A DNA stretch of 64,000 nucleotides from Aptenodytes patagonicus (GCF_965638725.1 NC_134962.1:7501-71500), one strand, 5' to 3'; counted from the stretch's first letter, positions 36,441-46,583 are shown. Numbers and translations: made by a program. The notes: generated by a model not told the origin, from the letters alone.

Positions 36441-39329
36441 GAGAATGAAAATACAGTGATGGGGAGCAGGACAGAGGAACAGAAAGAGAAAAATAAAATG
36501 AGGGAGGACTGAGGAGCAGAGAAAGAAAGGTACAGGGAAAAGGACCGAGATGGAAAAATCAATAAAAAAAGAGATGAGGAGCCCTGCAGCAACACGGTGG
36601 AAGAAAAACAGGGTCAGGGAGCAGGACAGGAGGAAAGAGAGAGAAAATTATGAGCGAAGAGCAGAACAGATGGATCGAGAGAGAAATTGAATAAGAGGAA
36701 CAAGGAAGGAGGGAGGGAGAGAAAAAGGCAGGGGACAAGCCAGAGGGATTGACGGGGAAGGGGAAGAGAAACACAGATCAGGACAAAGAGATGGAGAAAG
36801 AAAAACCAGCACTGGGCTGCAGGATGAGAAAAAAGGCCAGGGAGCAGGACAGAGGGGAATCATGGGACAGCGAGCCGGGCAGGGGGATATAGCGAGAAAT
36901 GATGGGACAGGCAGTGGTATGGAGATACACGGACAAAAAGTTAGGGGGAGGATGGAGACAGAGAGAATAAGAGAAAAGGGACAGGGAGCGGGGCAGAGAT
37001 GGAGAAAGAAACATTTGAGACAGAGAAAGAGGGACAGGTAAGACAACAGATAATTGGAGAAAGAAAGGAAAGGGAACAGCACAGAGGGTCACAGAGAAAA
37101 AGAGAGGGATGGCAGAAAAAGAAAAAAGAAGACAAGGGAAGAGGACTGAGGAGCAGAGAGAAAGAGGTACAGGGAAAAGGACAGAGCTGGAGAAAACAAA
37201 GACAGACTAGAGGCAGAGCAAAGGGAAAGATTGACAAGGACAGGGAGCAGGACAAAGGGATGGAGGAGGAAAAAAAACCAGTGATGGGCAGTGAATAGGA
37301 CGGAGGAAGAGAGAGAAAAAGAGCAAGAGCAGCAAGAGAAGGAGAATGACAGAAGGATGTAGAGAGAAAGACCAGGACACATAAAAGGGGTGGGGGTGGG
37401 GGGATGCACATCAGAAGGGTAGAAAGACAAAGAGAGGGACAGGGAGCAAGACAGTGTGAGAGGGAGGGAGGGAGGGAGTGGGATGCAAGGATACAGAAAA
37501 ACAGAGGTACAGGGAAGAGGAAAGAATGACAGAGAGAGAAAGGGGAGGATGGGGAGCAGGAAAGAGAGATGGAGAACGGAAAACGTGATGAACAGAAGAA
37601 CAGAAATACAGAGAATTTAAAAAATACTTCTGGGGAGCAGGACAGACGGATAGAGCAAGAGGAAAAAATCAACAGGGAGAAGGACGGGTAACACACAGCA
37701 GGACACTGGGGGAGTGAGAGGGAGGGGACACAGAGCAGGACAGAGGGATGAAGAGAGAAAAAAAAAATAGGGACAGGAAGAAAAGCAGAGTAACCAAGAG
37801 GGGAAAAAGAACCATAAAGGGAACTGGACAGAGATGAGCAGCAGGACAGAGCGATGGAGAAAGAAAAAACAGGGACAGGGACAGAGAGGTAGAGAGGCAA
37901 AGAGAGGGACGGGGACCAGGCCAGTGGGATATAAACAGGGAGGGACAGGGAGTGCGGGACACAAGGTTGCAGAGAGAGAGGTACAGGGAAGTGGAAAGAA
38001 TGACAGAGGGAAAAAGAGAGGGGCAGGGAGCAGGTGAGAGAGCTGGAGAAAGAAAAAGTACTGCTGGGGAGCAGGGCAGGAGGATAGAGCCGAAAGAGAC
38101 GATGCAGACAGCAAAAATAACGATAGGCAATAGGACAGAGGGATTGACAGAGAAGTAAGGGACAGGGAGCAGGACAGAGGAATGGGAGGAAAAAATACTG
38201 ATGAGCAACAGGACAAAGGGATGCAGGTGAAAAGAAGGAGGGAAACGGAAGGAGGGAGAGAGAGAGAAAGATGGGGATAGAGCGCGGGACACAGAGAGAC
38301 CAAAAGCAGGACAAGGAACGGGACAGAGGGAGTGGGGATGGGGGAGGAGGGAGGGACAGATGCAAATTAAGTCAAAAAGATGGAGAAGGAAAAAAAAAAC
38401 TATGATGGGCTGCTGGACAGAGACAGAGGAAGAAAAAGCAGGGCCAGAGTAGGGAAGAGAGAAAGGAAAAAAGGGACAGCTGGCTGGACGGGGGGATGTA
38501 ACTAGAAACAATGAGACAGGCAGTGGGACAGAGGGGTAAAGGCAGAATAACCAGGGAGAGGAAGGAGGACAGATGGACAGTGAGAGGAAAAAAGGGACAA
38601 GGAGCAGGACCAAGAGATGGAGGAAGCAGCATTAGGGGCAGAGGGATAGAGAGAGGGAAATACAGGTTGGAGGAAGGACAGAGAGACAGAGAGAGAAAGA
38701 GAGTGACAGAACTCAGACAGAGAGCAAGAGAAAGAAAACACAGTGACAAGCAGCAGGCCAGAGGCAGGGGGGCCGGGGGAAGGAAGGACAGGAAGGAGAG
38801 AAGGATACAGAAAACAAGTGGGGGACAGGGAGCAAGACAAGGTGATACAGAGAGAGAAGAAAAGGGAGAGTGGGGCAGGACAAAGTGAAAGACAGGCAAA
38901 AATAAGAGACGGGGAGCAGGACAGAGTGACAGAGAACCAAAAAACCAAAGAGGGAACAAGACAGAGAAACAAGGGGAAAGGCAAGGAGGACAGAGAAGCA
39001 GAGAGAGAGGTGGGGGTGGGATAGGGAGCAGGACAGAGAGATGGAGCAAGAAAGGGAAAAAGGACTGGAGGCAGAACAAAAGGAAAGCAAGACAAGGACA
39101 GGGAGCAGGACAAAGAGATGGAAAAAACAGCGATGGGCTACAGGACAGAGGCAGAGGATGAAATACAAAAAAAAGGAGGGAGAGGGAGCAGGACAAAAGC
39201 ACAGAGAGAAAAAGAAAAGGGAGTGGTAGAACAGGAGAAAGAGGGAGAGAGGAAGAGGGAGCAGGACAGAATAGGGAGAGGTACAAGGAAGCAAAAAAAA
39301 AAAAGAGGTGGGGCCAAGGGCGGGGCAGG
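36441..39329. repeat. Purine minisatellite, longest block
   Basis: About 2.9 kb of gggacagggagcaggacagag-type repeats with gatggagaaagaaaaa spacers, period roughly 70-90 bp and imprecise. The minus strand is C/T-rich and therefore almost free of stop codons. It carries open frames of 474 (36941-38365) and 379 codons (38372-39511) made of SLSCSPSLF/PVPLFF-like repeats. Low complexity, shifting frames and absence of domains argue against real coding. Confidence 0.85.
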
Positions 39330-40012
39330 GAGGGTCCGGGACTCACCGCAGCTCTCGCTCTCAGCACTGCCAGGAGAATTTGCCCGTTTAGATGTTTCTT
39401 TCTCCTTCTCTCCTCCCTTCCTCTTCTGTAACTCCAGTCACTTGGCTGTCCTCCACCTAAGAGAATACGTGGGTGTCTTACAGCTCTTACAATATGAGGC
39501 TTCCCAGACACATAGCCTCGCTCGCTCGTGCACTATGTGGCCATACCATGCTGCTGGTGACACATACAGACTCTGCGGTGCACGTTGGCAGCATGACCTG
39601 CTGTGAACTACGAAGAAGGATCCTTCCTCACCCAGAGGCAGGCTTTCTCTTGCCTGCAGCAGGAGGCAGCTGCCGGCCGGATGGCCTTTGATTATTTCTT
39701 CTTTACCTTTCTCTGGCCTCTCCAGCTTCAGCCGCGGCAGCTCCTGTCCACAGCCAGTAAGTGCTCCGCCTGTCCCTTTCCACCCATGCCGCTAGGAGAA
39801 TGAGGCCAAAGGCAACCCACACAAACCTGAGCCAGCAGCCATCAACAGCATCCCCAGAGAGGAACCGACAACTGAGTCCTCAGTGCTGCCTCTGGGAGAG
39901 GGAAAGAACAAGCAACTGTTAGCCACAGTGATGACTGTAGCTCTCCTCAGGCAGGAACCCCTCCTTCTGCAGGAGCTGCTGGAGATGGGTTGCGGGCAGT
40001 CTGTGGCTACGG
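39330..40012 (-). pseudogene. Module copy B: TM-like exon and tail exon
   Basis: Exon-like X spans 39347-39456 (acceptor TTCTCTTAG, donor GTGAGT; frame 1 begins VEDSQVTGVTEEE and then stops). Exon-like Y spans 39707-39891 (donor GTAAAG). From about 39640 to 39985 it matches copy A at a constant 4200-bp offset with only about one difference. Left of that it is much closer to copy C. It carries the same frameshift in Y as copy A. The NRF1-like array begins directly on its minus-strand upstream side. Confidence 0.4.
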
Positions 40013-41215
40013 CTCAGCAGCAGCGAGCGCGGTGAAAAGCTCAACTGCGCATGCGCAGCAATTTAGCTGCAGTACCGGCTTTTGATCACCGGGCGGCAGC
40101 AGCGTGCGCGCTGTAACGCTGAAATGCGCATGCGCGTGCCTCAGCTGCAGTACTGGTATTTGCTCACCAGGTGGTAGCAGAGAGCGCAGCATAATGCTCA
40201 AACGCGCATGCGCAGCTCCTGAGTTGCAGTAACGGCTTTTGATCACCGGAAGGCAGCAGCGAGCGCTGTGTAACACCCTAGTGCGCATGCGCAGCGACCA
40301 TCCTGCAGTACCGGCTTTTGATCACCCGGCGGCAGCAGCGAGGGCGGCGTAACGCCCAACTGCGCATGCGCAGCACTTGAACTGCAGTACCGTATTTTGA
40401 TCACCGGCTGGCAGCATCGAGCGCGTTGTAACACCCCACTGCGCATGCGCATCGTCCCTCCTGCAGTACCGGCGTTTGATCGCCGGGCGGCAGCAGAGAG
40501 TGCGGCATAATGCTCAAATGCGCATGCGCAGCGCTTCAGCTGCAGTACCGGCTTTTGATCATCGGGCAGCAGCAGCGAGCACGGTGTAACGCTCCAATGC
40601 GCATGCGTGGAGCTTCAGCTGCAGTACTGCATTTTGGTCAAGGGGTGGTAGCATCGAGCGCGGTGTAACACCCCTCCACCGCGACCGTACTGCAGTACCG
40701 GCTTTTGATCGCCGGGGGGCAGCAGCGACCGCGTTGTAACACCCCACCGCACATGCGCAGCGCCTCTCCTGCAGTACCGACTTTTGATCACCGGGCGGCA
40801 GCAGAGAGCGCGGCGTAACGCTCCAATGCGCATGCGCGGTGCTTCCGCTGCAGTACCGCATTTTGATCACCGGGCGGCAGCAGAGAGCGCGGCGTAACAC
40901 CCCACCGCGCATGCGTAGCGTCCATCCTGCAGTACCGGCTTTTGATCACCGGGCGGCAGCAGAGAGCGCGGCGTAACGCCCCAATGCGCATGCGCGGCGC
41001 TTGAGTGGCAGTACCGCATTTTGGTCACCGGGTGGAAGCATCGAGCGCGCTGTAACACCCCTCCACCCATGCGCTGCGACCGTACTGCAGTACCGACTTT
41101 TGATCGCCGGGCGGCAGCAGCGAGGGCGGCGCAACGCTCAACTGCGCATGCGCTGTGCTGGAGCGGCAGTACCGCATTTCGGTCGCTGGGCGGCAGCAGC
41201 GAGGGCAGGGGCACG
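40013..41215. repeat. 79-bp tandem array with NRF1-like and CTCF-like sites
   Basis: About 15 units. A TGCGCATGCGCA-type palindrome, the NRF1 consensus form, starts at 40046, 40125, 40203, 40282, 40361, 40440, 40519, 40598, 40748, 40827, 40906, 40985 and 41143, with a degenerate copy at about 41064. The spacing is 78-79 bp except one 150-bp double step where a palindrome is lost. Each unit also has ctgcagtaccg and a CACCGGGCGGCAGCAG box resembling the CTCF core. It is very CpG-rich. Minus-strand open frames here change frame each unit (79 is not a multiple of 3) and are not genes. Confidence 0.85.
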
Positions 41216-41299
41216 CGTTCTCGGGGCGCGGCCGCACGGCTTGTCGGGGACCAGGCGCAGCGGGAAACCAGCAGAAAATCACACGAAACCGGCAACAAC

Positions 41300-41549
41300 A
41301 CTACACCTCATGCCGCGCCGCGGGGGCCGCGGCGGTAGCAAGGACTACGCTGCGCCACGCTCGCCCGAGAGCCGTGCGGTTGCCCGGCAGCCACGTCCGC
41401 GAAAACTACACCTCCCGGCACGCACCGGTAGAGACAGCACGCCCGCCCGGCAGCAGTGACGGAAGACTACACCTCCCGGCATGCTGCGGGGAACCAACAT
41501 GGCCGACCGGAAGCCCCGTGCCCCCCCCGGACTACAGCTCCCGGCATGC
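41300..41549 (+). promoter_or_regulatory. Run of ZNF143/THAP11-like sites
   Basis: Copies of ACTACACCTCCCGGCATGC or close variants start at 41300 (ends early as actacacctcatgc), 41344 (weak), 41405, 41466 and 41531, about 44-65 bp apart. The motif matches the ACTACAAYTCCCAGCATGC-type element bound by ZNF143/THAP11 in vertebrate promoters. It lies in the CpG-rich stretch right after the 79-bp array. Confidence 0.6.
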
Positions 41550-41837
41550 CGCGGGAGGCAGCCCTCCCTGCTCTCTGACCCTGCGGGGACACCGTTCTCC
41601 CCGGCCGATGTACCCGGAACCCCCACCGAGCCCCCAGCGCAGCCCCGCGCAGCCCCCGCTGCACGGCTCCCACACGGCGCGGCCCCCCTCCCTCCCCCGG
41701 CCTCGCCGCCCCCCTCGCCCGCCGCCCACTCCGCTCCTCCCTTGGCTCACACCGGCCCTTCCACGGCCACCCGGGGCACGGCAGCCCCACCACCAGCCCC
41801 ACAGCCTGCAGCTACTCTGGCAACACACCCCCTTTAA
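41499..41837 (+). CDS. Candidate Pro/Ala-rich ORF starting MADRK
   Basis: An ATG in a good vertebrate context (accaacATGGCC) follows the ZNF143-like site at 41466 by about 15 bp and opens a 112-codon frame rich in Pro and Ala (PPPASPPPSP). CpG-rich DNA often has long chance frames. No splice donor of GTAAG/GTGAG type is obvious nearby and no domain is recognisable. It may be chance, or a first exon of a plus-strand transcript from the bidirectional-looking promoter region. Confidence 0.2.
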   Translation: MADRKPRAPPGLQLPACRGRQPSLLSDPAGTPFSPADVPGTPTEPPAQPRAAPAARLPHGAAPLPPPASPPPSPAAHSAPPLAHTGPSTATRGTAAPPPAPQPAATLATHPL

Positions 41838-42170
41838 AGGGAGAAGCCGTCGCCACCAGCCTCGCTGCCCGCCCCTGGGGCTCCTCCGGCCCCAGCCCAC
41901 ACCGGAGCCCAGCAGGAACAGGGGGCCATCGCCCGAACCCCACAGTGCGCCATCTCCTCCCCTGGGCTCCATCACAGCTCCTAGCCCGGTGCAAAGGAAG
42001 TGCAAACGCAGCCGCGCGGGCAAAGGAGACGGGGAATGTTTATTCAGTCACGCACGTAACAAGTCCCGGGAGCAAGTCTGCTCCAGAGCTTGGAGCCTCT
42101 GACACTCCCCCTGCCCCTGGGACACCTCAGCAGTCGTTCCCGGAGTCATGCTCATCGGTCCGGCGGGGAA
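41830..42170 (-). repeat. Module 3' region, copy C, with intact AATAAA
   Basis: Homologous to copies A and B (cctcgctgcc...ctggggctcctcc and ggggccatcgcc phrases) but more GC- and CpG-rich. On the minus strand AATAAA is present (tttatt at 42039-42044), at the end where a minus-strand transcript from copy C would stop. Confidence 0.45.
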
Positions 42171-42189
42171 CAGACAGGCGGTCAGTTAG

Positions 42190-45040
42190 CTCCTGGAGCG
42201 ATGGGCTGCAGGGCAGAGGCGGAGGCCACTAAAAATGAGGAACAGGGCGCAGGATACTAGAAGAGAGAAGTGGCAGCCAGCTGGACAGCAGCAGTGTAGC
42301 AAGAAAGCATGAGGCAGGGAACGGGACAGTGAGAGAAAGATGGGGACAAGGAGCCCAACAGAGATGAAGAAGGAACAGGGAGAGAGGAAGAGAGGCAGCA
42401 GAAAGAGGGAGAAGGAGCAGGAAAGAGACCGATAAAGAAGGTCAGGGAGCAGGATGGAGGTGCAGAAAAAAATGGGGATGGGCAGCATGACAGAGAGGGA
42501 GGAAAAAAGAATAGGGGCAGGGAGCCAGGACAGCAAATGATGGAGGGAAGGGGTGGGGCGAGGGGAACAACACAAAACAAACCACATGGCTACACGCTAC
42601 AGGGCAGAGAGGGAAGAATTAAGAAACAGGGACAGGGAGCCAGAAAAAAAGAGAGCTAGAGAGCAAAAAGAATAGTAATGTGAACAGAAAGAAGAGGGGG
42701 GGAATTCTAAAATAGGGTCACGGGGGAGCCAGAGACAGTGAGATGGAGAAAGGACAAAAGCAACAGGCTACAGGGCGGAGAGGGAGGAATTAACGAATAG
42801 GGACAGAGAGCTGGCCAGAGAGAGATGGAGAAAGGCAAAAGATCACATGGGCCACAGGACAGAGAGGGAGAAATTGATAAATAGGGACAGGGGACCAGAC
42901 AGAGCACGAGCACAATGGAGAACAGAAAAAAATAGCACTGGGCTACAGGGAAGAGGGAGGAATTAAAGAACAGGGACTGGGAGCTGGACAGAGAGACATG
43001 GAGAAAGAAAAAAAATAAAACAGCGATGGGCTACAAGATGGATAGAGGGGGAAATAAAAAATAGCAGCAGGGAGCCAGACAAAGAGAGATGGAGAAAGAC
43101 AAACAAGTAGCGTGGGGCTATGGGACAGAGAACGTGGAATTAAAACATGGAGAGAGGGAGCCGGACAGAGAGAGAGACCGAGGGGAAAGTCCAGACAGGC
43201 TACAGGGGGCAGAGGGAGGAATGAAAAACTGGGGACAGGGAGGTGGACAGAGAGAGATGGAGATCTCAGGGAATAGCGGTGGGTGCAGGAAGAAGAGGGA
43301 GGAATTAATAAATAGGGACAGGGAGCTGCACAGAGAAGGACGGAGAAATGCAAAAATAGCGGCGGGGTACAGGGCAGAGAGGAAGACTTAAAAAATGGGG
43401 GCAGTGAGACAGACCTAGAGAGATGGAGAAAAGAAAAAAGCAACGCAGCAGACGGGGAGGAATTAAAAAACAGGGACGGGAAGCAAGAAGGAGTGAGCTG
43501 GAGAAAGGCGGGGGGGAACCCAAGGGGCACTAGGACAGAGAGGGAGGAATTAAAAGTGAGGGACGGGGAGCTGGGAAAGGAGAGGTGAAGAAAGAAACAG
43601 AATCGCAATGTGCTATGGGGCTGAGAAGGAAGAAACTGAGCAACAGGGACAGGGAGCTGGACAAAGAGAGAAGAGGAGACACAAATAATAGCATTGGGCT
43701 ACAGTGCCAAGAGGGAGAAACTGAAAAATAGAGACCAAGAGCCAGAAAAAGGAGAAACAGAGAAAAAACAAATCGCAATAGGCCACAGGACAGAGAGGGA
43801 GGAATTAAAAAACCAGGACTGAGAGCAATCTACAGAGAGATGTTAGGGAACGAAAATTTAAAGAGCGATGCGTACAGGACAGAGAGAGGGGAATTAAAAA
43901 AAATAAGTAAAGGCAGGCACAGGGAGCCCGACAGAGACACACAGAGAAAGAAAAAACAGCAGTGGGCTACAAGACAGATAGGGACAAATTTAAAAATCCT
44001 GGCAGGGAGCCAGACAGGGAGAGCCAGCTAAACAAATGAAATCGCAATGTGGCACAGGGCCAAGAAGGACAAAATTGAAAAACAGGGCATAGGAGCTGGA
44101 AAGAGAGAGCCAGGGAAAGAAAAAACTACCGATACGCTCTAGGGCAGAGAAGGAGGAATTTTAAAAATCAGGGTCTTGAGCCGGACCGAGAGAGACAGAG
44201 GAAATAAAAATGGTGATGGGTAACAGGGCAGAGAGGAAGGAATTAAAAAACAAGGACAGGAAGCTGGGCAGAGAGACTGAGAAAGGGAAAAGTCCCGACA
44301 GGCTTCCAAGAGAGAGAGGGAGGAATTAAAAATTAGAGACAGGGAGTTGGACAGAGAGAGACGGAGAAAGACAAAACTGTGGCGGGCTACTGGACAAAGG
44401 AGAGTTTAAAAATGGGGACAGCAAGACAGACAGAGAGGAAGGAAGAAAGGAAAGACGCTATGGGCGACACGGCAGAGAGGGAGGAATGAAGAAAGTGGGA
44501 CAGGGAGCCAGACAAACCGAGACAGGGAAAGAAGACTACAGCAACAGGCTAGGGGACAGAGAGGGAAGACTTAGGAAAACAGGGACAGGGAACAAGACAG
44601 AGTGACATGGAGAAAGGACAAAATAGCGATGGGCAACAGGACAGAGGGAGGAATTCAAAATGAGGGGCAGGGAGCAGGATAAAGAGAGACAGAGAAAGAA
44701 ATAGACTCGCAACATGCTACAGGGCCAAGAAGGAAGACCTTGAACAACAGGGACAAGGAGCCAGACACAGAGAGCCAGAGACAGCAAAAATACCAACGGG
44801 CTACAGGACAGAGAGGGAGGAATGCAAAAATAGTGGCCGGAAGCCGGACAGAGAGAGACGGAGAAGGAAAAAATAGCCATAGGCTACAGGGCAGAGAGAG
44901 AGGGAGGACCTAAAACATGGGGACAGGGAGCCGCTCAGAGCAAGATGGAGAAAGGAGGTACAGGGAAGCAAAAAAAAAAAAAAAATTGCAGTAGCATGGG
45001 AAAAAGAGGGGGCCAGGGGAGGGGCAGGGAGGGACCAAGA
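42190..45040. repeat. Purine minisatellite, module C
   Basis: About 2.8 kb of gggacagggagc(c/t)(a/g)gacagagagagatgg, an aaagaaaaaatagcgatggg-type segment and ctacagggcagagagggaggaatt. Units of roughly 75-90 bp are more regular than at 36.4-39.3 kb. The longest minus-strand frame is 221 codons (42943-43608), again low complexity. A poly-A run (about 15) lies near 44973. Confidence 0.85.
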
Positions 45041-45065
45041 TGCAGAAGAGGGGCGACAGGGCCCT

Positions 45066-46080
45066 GAGGGCCCAGGACTCACTACAGCTCTCACTCTGGG
45101 CGCTGCCGGGAGAATTTCCCAGTTCAGACGCTTCTTTCTCCTGCTCTCCTCCCTTCCTCTTCTGTAACTCCAGTCACTTGGCTGTCCTCCACCTAAGAGA
45201 ATACGTGAGTGTCTTACAGTCTTACAAGACGAGGCTTCCTAGACACATAGCCTCGCTCGCTCGCGCACTACGCGGCCGTACCATGCTGCTGGTGACACAT
45301 ACAGACCCTGCGGTGCACGTTGGCAGTCTGACCTGCTGCGGACTACGAAGAGGTATCCTTCCTCACCTGGAGAGGCAGGCTCTCTCTTGCCTGCAGCGGG
45401 AGGCAGCTGCCAGCCGGCCGGCCTTCGATTTCTTCTTCTTTACCTTTCTCTAGCCCCTCCAACTTCAGCCGCGGCAGCTCCTGTCCACAGCCAGTAAGCG
45501 CTCCGCCTGTCCCTTTTCACCCCCACGCTGCGAGAGCGAGGCCAGGCAGAGACAACCCACGCAAGCCTGAGGTGAGTGCAGTCAACAGCATCCCCAGGGG
45601 ACAAACGGAAAACCACATCCTCAGCGTGGCCTCTAGGAGAAGGAAAGAAGCAGCAGCTACCGTTACTACCGTAGATCGCCCCTGGCCGAATCCCCTCTTT
45701 CTGCAGGGGCTTCTGGAGACGCCGCTCCTTCCCCGCACTGCTGCTAACGGCACCCGCGATAAGGGAGAATCACGCACTTTCGAGGGCCAGCTTGCAGCCT
45801 TCACTATAGGGCTTGGGGGCGGCCTGGGGCTACGGTACAGGCTTCAGGGGAGGTGCTGGAGCTGGGGGCAGCTGCACAGGGCGAGCGGGGCCGGGGGAGG
45901 CTTAGGGAGAGCTCTGGTGAGTTGGGGAGGCGTCCGGCGCCTGCGTCTGGGGGGGTGTCCGCCTCCTTCCCCTCTTCCCTGCTATCAGCTCTTGGGTAAG
46001 TCCCTGGGGCTGACCTGATCCGGCTCCCCTCCAGCGGACCGGGAGCCTGCCGCAGAGGGAGGTTTGAAGCTTCCCGTTCC
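45066..46080 (-). pseudogene. Module copy C: best-preserved exon-like set
   Basis: Exon-like X is 45083-45192 (acceptor TTCTCTTAG, donor GTGAGT; frame begins VEDSQVTGVTEEE). Exon-like Y is 45444-45632 (189 bp, acceptor after CTTCTCCTAG, donor GTAAAG). Unlike copies A and B, Y is open throughout in one frame (62 codons, containing LSPGDAVDC and KRDRRSAYWLWTG). A Pro/Ser-rich stalk-like frame at 45804-46030 (SPCAAAPSSSTSPEA) lies upstream on the minus strand. Y ends in phase 2 while the conserved frame of X starts in phase 0, so a simple Y-X join is not in frame. Function is unknown; it could be a decayed gene copy or a non-coding transcript. Confidence 0.4.
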
Positions 46081-46142
46081 GCCACCCCCGGGTGGCCAGC
46101 GGGCAGGAGACACCCCCGCACCGGCCGAAGAGGCCCGCTCAC

Positions 46143-46168
46143 CTCACCGGCGGCCAGTGCGCCGCCAT
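46143..46168 (-). CDS. Candidate first coding exon (MAAHWPPV...)
   Basis: On the minus strand gagcagcATGGCGGCG is a textbook CpG-promoter start context. The frame runs eight codons plus two bases and meets AG|GTGAGC, a consensus donor (end at 46143). An NRF1-like palindrome (46184-46195) lies 16 bp upstream. A possible next exon begins after CTCCCTCTGCGGCAG at about 46051, and its join keeps the frame open. It leads towards the module C stalk and TM-like exons. No transcript evidence is available. Confidence 0.35.
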
Positions 46169-46540
46169 GCTGCTCCCGGGCACCGCGCATGCGCGGGACG
46201 CCGATGGCGCGCCGGCGCGCGATCGTCGTGCTGCAGCACCGCGTTTCGGCCACCAGGCGGCAGCAGCAGCGAGCACCCGCCGGGCGGCGCGTGCCCGGGG
46301 GCGGCACCGGCGCCGCAGTTCCGCGCTTTGTGCGCTGAGCGCCCGCCGACACCGCGCACGTGGGGCGGCAGCGGCGTTTCCTTAACGGGAGGCAGCAACG
46401 AGCGCGGCGGCACCGTTCCGCAGGCACCGCGGCATCGCATTGCAGTTACCGGCAGACGACAACGTGGATCACAGGGACGCCACCGCGCATGCGCGGCTCC
46501 CGAGTGGCAGTACTGGCTTTCGGTGGCCGAGCATTTAGCG
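46150..46540. repeat. Second NRF1/CTCF-like array (CpG-rich)
   Basis: Diverged relatives of the 79-bp unit. CGCGCATGCGCG occurs at 46184-46195 and 46484-46495, with degenerate copies near 46286 and 46353. CCACCAGGCGGCAGCAG at 46250-46266 fits the CTCF core closely. The ctgcagcaccg and cagtactgg phrases of the unit are also present. Confidence 0.7.
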
Positions 46541-46583
46541 GGGTGAGGAACGACTGACACCTCAGCCCCGTTTACACCATCCG

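Noticed and set aside
36941-38365. 474-codon minus-strand ORF as a protein gene
   Set aside because: It lies wholly in a low-complexity C/T-rich minisatellite. Overlapping long frames exist in other phases and no domain is visible.
40013-41215. CRISPR-like array
   Set aside because: Repeats and spacers are both conserved within the 79-bp unit, and the host is a vertebrate. It is an ordinary tandem repeat.
40007-41301. Minus-strand ORFs with repeated LLPPGDQKPVLQ-like peptide in the 79-bp array
   Set aside because: The period is not a multiple of three, so the same DNA is read in all frames in turn. The conserved elements are DNA motifs, not codons.
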